DNA of 64,000 nt from Alphaproteobacteria bacterium (GTDB lineage Bacteria; Pseudomonadota; Alphaproteobacteria; UBA6615), in assembly GCA_009694135.1 (NCBI GenBank), contig SHVS01000013.1:1-64000 (forward strand), written 5' to 3'. Below the pieces are notes generated by a model, which was given only the letters and a program-made list of their open reading frames with translations, did not search any database and was not told the DNA's origin. This document shows positions 60,490 through 64,000 of the stretch, piece after piece (the stretch's first letter is position 1; each line of letters starts with the position of its first letter). Both the position numbers and the translations under genes were made by a program.

Positions 60490-60509
60490 AATCGGTGTTT
60501 TTGCCGATT
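60490..60509. promoter_or_regulatory. Inverted repeat in the AT-rich divergent intergenic region
   Basis: The arms aatcgg / ccgatt (6 bp) with an 8-base loop lie in a markedly AT-rich 252-base gap (60361-60612) between two divergent genes. The gap probably carries both promoters. It also contains several TTAA-type half sites, but none at the spacing of a full CtrA box. Confidence 0.3.
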
Positions 60510-60612
60510 AAGTTACACAAGTATTAAAGTTAATGAACAACAACGCCTAGTTAACATTGAATGGAGGCAAAAAATTTGAGATAAATACACATCTTTTGGC
60601 GAGGATAGATTC

Positions 60613-60996
60613 ATGCTTAATGCCGGGGCAACCCTACCCATTGGTTTATCCGGCCGCGTCGAGGCTCCTCGCCAGCGCGGCGCGGCCGACCGCTTTCAGC
60701 CTGACGCAACCGCGTCCGGGCCGAAGCGGCGCGTGGGTGCGGCCGATCGGCGTGCGGACGCGGCTCAGCCGCGCCCATCCTTCGCCGTCGATGCGGATGC
60801 GCCTGGCGCCAGCGCTCGTTTCCTGGCTCAGTCCTTCGCCCAGGCGCAATGGCCGCAGGCCGAACCGCGCATGACGCATGGGCAAGCCGTAGCCCAATAT
60901 CCCTCGCTCTCGCTCTTTTCACAGGTGATCGCGCCCGACCTGCCGATGTCCCCAATCGCCGCGGCCAGCGGCCATATGATCGACCTGTCCGCCTAA
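60613..60996 (+). CDS. Small soluble protein, unknown
   Basis: 127 residues from the ATG at 60613, with gcgaggat upstream. The N-terminal two-thirds are Arg/Ala/Pro-rich and probably disordered. The C-terminal third (ARFLAQSFAQAQWPQ...AVAQYPSLSLFSQVI) has a more regular pattern that I have seen in short alphaproteobacterial proteins with no known function. The AT-rich leader and ribosome site argue that it is real. It is divergent from the GGDEF/EAL gene. Confidence 0.5.
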   Translation: MLNAGATLPIGLSGRVEAPRQRGAADRFQPDATASGPKRRVGAADRRADAAQPRPSFAVDADAPGASARFLAQSFAQAQWPQAEPRMTHGQAVAQYPSLSLFSQVIAPDLPMSPIAAASGHMIDLSA

Positions 60997-61064
60997 CCTT
61001 TCCTCGCCAGCCGCGGGGGAGGTTGCTAGTCTCCGCCGCGCGTTACCGAACGGGCGGACGAAGC

Positions 61065-62612
61065 ATGGCGGGGCCGGGCGTGGCAGCGGGGCGTCTCATC
61101 GATCTTCTGGCACGGGGCCGCGAGGACGCGGTCGCCATCCGCATGCCGGCGAGCGATACGCGCCATGCGCCGCCGCTGACCCATGGCCGGCTGCGTAAGC
61201 TGATCGCCGATACGGTGGCGGCGCTGAACGCCGCCGGCGTCGGGCGCGGCGACCGGGTGGCGATCGTCCTGCCAAATGGGCCGGAGATGGCGACAAGTTT
61301 TCTGGGCGTCGCCGCCGGCGCGGTGGCCGCGCCGCTCAACCCGTCCTATACCGAGAGCGAGTTCCGCTTCTACCTCGAGGATCTGCGCGCCAAGGCGGTG
61401 ATCGTCGCGCCGGGCGACGGCGGCGCACGCACGGCCGCGCATGCGCTCGGTGTCGCGGTGCTCGAACTCACTGTGCCCGCAGGCGCGGCGGCCGGCGAGT
61501 TCAAGCTGAGCGGTTCGACGGGCGCTCGCGCGTCCCATCCCGGCTTGGCCGATGCGGCGGACAGCGCGCTGGTGTTGCATACCTCCGGCACGACGGCGCG
61601 GCCCAAGATCGTGCCGCTCAGCCAGGCGAATCTGTGCGCCTCGGCCGCGAACATCGCCGCCACCCTCGCGCTCCAAGCCGAGGATTGCTGCCTCAATGTG
61701 ATGCCGCTGTTCCATATCCATGGGCTGATCGGCGCGCTGCTCTCCAGCCTGTCGGCCGGGGCTTCGGTCGCCGCGACGCCGGGGTTCAACGCCCTACGCT
61801 TCGCCGCATGGATGAGCGAGATCAAGCCAAGCTGGTATTCGGCGGTGCCGACCATGCATCAGGCGATCCTGGCCCGCGCCGAACGCGATCCGGCGGCGGC
61901 GGCCGGTTACCGGCTGCGGTTCATCCGTTCGTCATCCGCCGCTTTGCCGCCGCAGGTGATGGCCGGGCTGGAAAAGCTGTTCCTCTGCCCGGTGATCGAA
62001 TCCTACGGCATGACCGAGGCGGCGCATCAAATGACCAGCAATCCGCTGCCGCCGCGCGCGCGCAAAGCGGGGACGGTCGGCATCGCCGCCGGGCCGGAGG
62101 TCGCGACCATGGATGCGGACGGCCGCATCTTGCCGCGCGGCGCGGCCGGCGAGGTCGTGATCCGCGGCGCCAATGTCACCGCCGGCTACGAGAACAATCC
62201 GACCGCCAATGCCAGCGCCTTCGCGCATGGCTGGTTCCACACCGGCGATCTGGGCGTGATCGATGCCGAGGGCTATCTGACCATCTCTGGCCGGTTGAAG
62301 GAGATCATCAATCGCGGCGGGGAAAAGATCAGCCCGCGCGAGGTGGACGAAGCGCTGCTCGATCATCCCGCCGTGGGCGAGGCGATCACCTTCGCCGTGC
62401 CGCATGACAAGCTTGGCGAGGAAGTGGCGGCGGCGGTTGTGTTGAAGCCGGGTGCGACGGCGAGCGAGCAAGAGGTGCGCGCGTTTCTGGGCGAACGCCT
62501 GGCCGGATTCAAGGTGCCGCGCAAGGTTTTGTTCCTCGCCGAATTGCCGAAAGGCCCGACCGGCAAGCCGCAGCGCATCGGCCTCGCCAAGCGTTTGGGC
62601 CTCGCGCCATGA
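61065..62612 (+). CDS. AMP-forming acyl-CoA ligase
   Basis: Adenylates a carboxylic acid and transfers it to CoA. It is 515 residues from MAGPGVAAGR; upstream in-frame codons overlap the preceding gene. ANL-superfamily motifs are visible: LHTSGTTARPKIVPLS (A3/P-loop), ESYGMTEAAHQM (A5), WFHTGDLGVID (A7), GRLKEIINRGGEKISPREVD (A8) and the final Lys in PKGPTGKPQRIGL. It is closest in feel to the oxalyl-CoA synthetase/Pcs60 group, but the substrate is not certain. Its stop overlaps the ketopantoate reductase-like gene by 4 bases. Confidence 0.87.
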   Translation: MAGPGVAAGRLIDLLARGREDAVAIRMPASDTRHAPPLTHGRLRKLIADTVAALNAAGVGRGDRVAIVLPNGPEMATSFLGVAAGAVAAPLNPSYTESEFRFYLEDLRAKAVIVAPGDGGARTAAHALGVAVLELTVPAGAAAGEFKLSGSTGARASHPGLADAADSALVLHTSGTTARPKIVPLSQANLCASAANIAATLALQAEDCCLNVMPLFHIHGLIGALLSSLSAGASVAATPGFNALRFAAWMSEIKPSWYSAVPTMHQAILARAERDPAAAAGYRLRFIRSSSAALPPQVMAGLEKLFLCPVIESYGMTEAAHQMTSNPLPPRARKAGTVGIAAGPEVATMDADGRILPRGAAGEVVIRGANVTAGYENNPTANASAFAHGWFHTGDLGVIDAEGYLTISGRLKEIINRGGEKISPREVDEALLDHPAVGEAITFAVPHDKLGEEVAAAVVLKPGATASEQEVRAFLGERLAGFKVPRKVLFLAELPKGPTGKPQRIGLAKRLGLAP

Positions 62613-63586
62613 AGCTGTGTGTCTATGGCGCCGGCGCGATCGGCGGCACGCTGGCGGTCGAGCTGTCGCTCGCCGGGGTCGACGTTTCCTGCGTCGCGCG
62701 CGGCCCGCATCTGAAGGCGATCCAGGCGAGCGGGCTCAAGCTGGTGCAGGACGGCAAGGAAAAAATTGCCCGCGTGCGTGCGGTCGAGGATGCGCGCGAA
62801 CTCGGCCCGCAGGATTATGTGATCATCGCCCTAAAGGCGCATGGCGCGGCGGCGGCGGCGGCGCGGATGGTCCCGCTGCTCGGGCCGAACACTTCCGTGG
62901 TCACGGCGCAGAACGGCATCCCGTGGTGGTATTTCCATCGCCATGGCGGAGCGCATGCGGGGCGGCGGCTTGAAGCGGTCGATCCGGGCGGCACGCAGTG
63001 GTCGCTGATCGGCCCGGAAAGGGCGATCGGTTGCGTCGTCTATCCGGCGGCGGAAGTGGAAGCGCCCGGCGTTGTGCATTGGCTCTATGGCAACCGGTTC
63101 ATGTTGGGAGAACCGGACGGGAGCAAATCGCCCCGCCTCGAGGCGCTGTCGAAGGCGCTCACCGCCGCCGGTTTCAAGGCGCCGGTGCGGCCGCGCATCC
63201 GCGACGACATCTGGCTCAAGCTATGGGGCAATCTGTCCTTCAACCCGGTCAGTGTGCTGACGCACGCGACCTTGGTCGCGCTCGCGACCGAGCCGGATCC
63301 GAAAAGCGTGATCCGCGCGATGATGGTCGAGGCGCAGCAGGTCGGCGAGGCGCTGGGCGCGAGCTTCAGTGTCGATGTCGAAACACGCATCGGCTGGGCG
63401 GGCGATGTCGGCGCGCATAAGACCTCGATGTTGCAGGATTTGGAACGCGGCCGGCCGATGGAGATCGAGGCGCTGCTCGGCGTGGTGGTCGAGATGGCGC
63501 GGCTGGCGGGCGTTGCGACGCCGACGCTCGACATGATTTTGGCGCTGGTGCGTACCCGTGCCCGGGTCGCCGCCCAGTCGAACTGA
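62609..63586 (+). CDS. 2-dehydropantoate 2-reductase-family protein
   Basis: NADPH-dependent ketopantoate reductase fold, 325 residues. It has the N-terminal GAGAIGGTLA fingerprint (about 7-16), the KAHG segment with the catalytic Lys (IIALKAHG), QNGIPWWYF, and the C-terminal helical domain with LWGNLSFNPVS. In pantothenate synthesis PanE makes pantoate, but many paralogues act on other oxoacids. Coupling to an acyl-CoA ligase rather than to panB/panC suggests a different substrate, so no symbol is given. Confidence 0.85.
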   Translation: MKLCVYGAGAIGGTLAVELSLAGVDVSCVARGPHLKAIQASGLKLVQDGKEKIARVRAVEDARELGPQDYVIIALKAHGAAAAAARMVPLLGPNTSVVTAQNGIPWWYFHRHGGAHAGRRLEAVDPGGTQWSLIGPERAIGCVVYPAAEVEAPGVVHWLYGNRFMLGEPDGSKSPRLEALSKALTAAGFKAPVRPRIRDDIWLKLWGNLSFNPVSVLTHATLVALATEPDPKSVIRAMMVEAQQVGEALGASFSVDVETRIGWAGDVGAHKTSMLQDLERGRPMEIEALLGVVVEMARLAGVATPTLDMILALVRTRARVAAQSN

Positions 63587-63618
63587 GACGCCGCGACAGA
63601 CTGCCGCTACTGGTATGG

Positions 63619-63658
63619 TTCCGACACGGGGTTCCTGGTTTGGAGCCCCGTGTCGGAA
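63619..63658 (+). terminator. Long hairpin after the reductase gene
   Basis: Perfect 13-bp arms (ttccgacacgggg / ccccgtgtcggaa) surround a 14-base loop, starting 33 bases beyond the stop codon. There is no T-run, but stem length and position fit the end of the ligase-reductase transcript. Confidence 0.6.
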
Positions 63659-63666
63659 GCTGAATA

Positions 63667-63734
63667 CCACTAGAATCAATAGATTAGTGGGCCGATTCAC
63701 CTAACAGACAGCCCCCTGTCCGGGCGCTGTCTGT
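63667..63734. repeat. Two more inverted repeats upstream of pgk
   Basis: The pairs ccacta / tagtgg (63667-63690) and acagacagc / gctgtctgt (63704-63734, 9 bp, 13-base loop) follow the terminator-like hairpin. The word ccactag recurs at about 63746. They lie 75-140 bases before the pgk start. They could be operator sites, leader RNA structure or a small mobile remnant. Confidence 0.4.
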
Positions 63735-63807
63735 CAGGATCGAACCACTAGTGCGCCCCCAACCTTGCCTGCTATGACAAGCGCAAGACCGGAAAAGGGC
63801 AGGGACG

Positions 63808-64000
63808 ATGGGCAAGTTTAAAACACTCGATGACCTGAATGTCGCTGGGAAGCGCGTGCTGTTGCGCGGTGATCTTAATGTGCCGACTAAAGACGGCAAG
63901 GTAACCGACGCGACGCGCCTCGAACGTCTGGCGCCGACGATCGAGGAATTGGCGCGGAAAGGCGCCAAGGTCATCGTCCTGTCGCATTTCGGGCGGCCCA
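63808..64000 (+). CDS. pgk: Phosphoglycerate kinase, N-terminal part (cut by window end)
   Basis: Glycolytic/gluconeogenic enzyme that transfers phosphate between 1,3-bisphosphoglycerate and ADP. The 64 codons visible ([20 protein letters not shown] onward) contain the substrate-binding RGDLNVP and SHFGRP motifs of the N-terminal domain. agggac lies upstream of the ATG. The rest of the gene lies beyond the window. Confidence 0.93.
   Translation, partial: MGKFKTLDDLNVAGKRVLLRGDLNVPTKDGKVTDATRLERLAPTIEELARKGAKVIVLSHFGRP

Noticed and set aside
60430-60612. CtrA boxes in the AT-rich gap before the small protein
   Set aside because: Several TTAA words occur, but none with 7-base spacing.

Overview
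The window is 64 kb of GC-rich chromosome from an alphaproteobacterium, most likely of the Rhodospirillales type. Lineage markers are divK-pleD, an EipB-like envelope protein (DUF1849), the F1Fo-ATPase zeta inhibitor (DUF1476), the gene order ruvX-pyrB-pyrC'-plsY-dprA-topA-rnr, and the neighbourhood purB / zeta / purC-purS-purQ-purL / bolA / grxD. Most of the sequence is core housekeeping DNA. I see no tRNA, rRNA, CRISPR array or prophage, and no gene-free stretch longer than about 300 bases.

Layout. 1-2.1 kb: a terminator palindrome and a possible insertion-sequence end, then a hydroxyacid dehydrogenase and eipB. 2.2-4.3 kb: the cell-cycle pair divK-pleD and rpmG. 4.3-15.6 kb: a long minus-strand block with pyrimidine synthesis (pyrB and a dihydroorotase-like subunit lacking its metal site), plsY, dprA, topA, rnr and a ctpA-type protease. 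15.7-18.9 kb: gatCAB. 19-22.3 kb: a disturbed accessory segment with a cold-shock gene, a zinc-ribbon protein, OsmC, and an ECF sigma locus whose anti-sigma gene is broken and abuts a truncated ATPase gene. 22.5-26.2 kb: a two-gene heterodimeric ABC exporter. 26.2-30.5 kb: an exported unknown protein, two N-acyl amino acid hydrolase-type genes and a GIY-YIG gene split by an in-frame stop. 30.5-37.8 kb: nadK, moaA, an orphan binding protein, class II DAHP synthase, nicotinate phosphoribosyltransferase and nadE. 37.9-43.9 kb: cysS-cimA-trmJ, rpsD and a membrane glycosyltransferase. 44-49.6 kb: an accessory region with a frameshifted ferredoxin-cyclase-Rieske fusion, a VOC protein, alpha-carbonic anhydrase and a chemoreceptor split by a stop codon. 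49.7-59 kb: grxD, bolA, purL-purQ-purS-purC, the zeta subunit and thiolase-DMT transporter-purB. 59-64 kb: a GGDEF/EAL protein, a small unknown protein, an acyl-CoA ligase with a ketopantoate reductase-like gene, and the start of pgk.

How it fits together: the core genes serve nucleotide synthesis (pyr, pur), NAD(P) synthesis (nicotinate phosphoribosyltransferase, nadE, nadK), translation (gatCAB, cysS, rpsD, rpmG), DNA topology and uptake (topA, dprA) and RNA decay (rnr). Many are tightly coupled by 4-base start/stop overlaps.

The most striking feature is a set of lesions confined to signalling and accessory genes: an amber codon in an anti-sigma gene, two in-frame TAA codons (chemoreceptor, GIY-YIG), a one-base frameshift plus a lost Rieske cysteine in a redox-cyclase fusion, and a junction where two convergent genes both stop early. 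The neighbouring core genes are intact and themselves end in TAA, TAG or TGA. This suggests recent decay, programmed readthrough or assembly error, and raw reads would decide.
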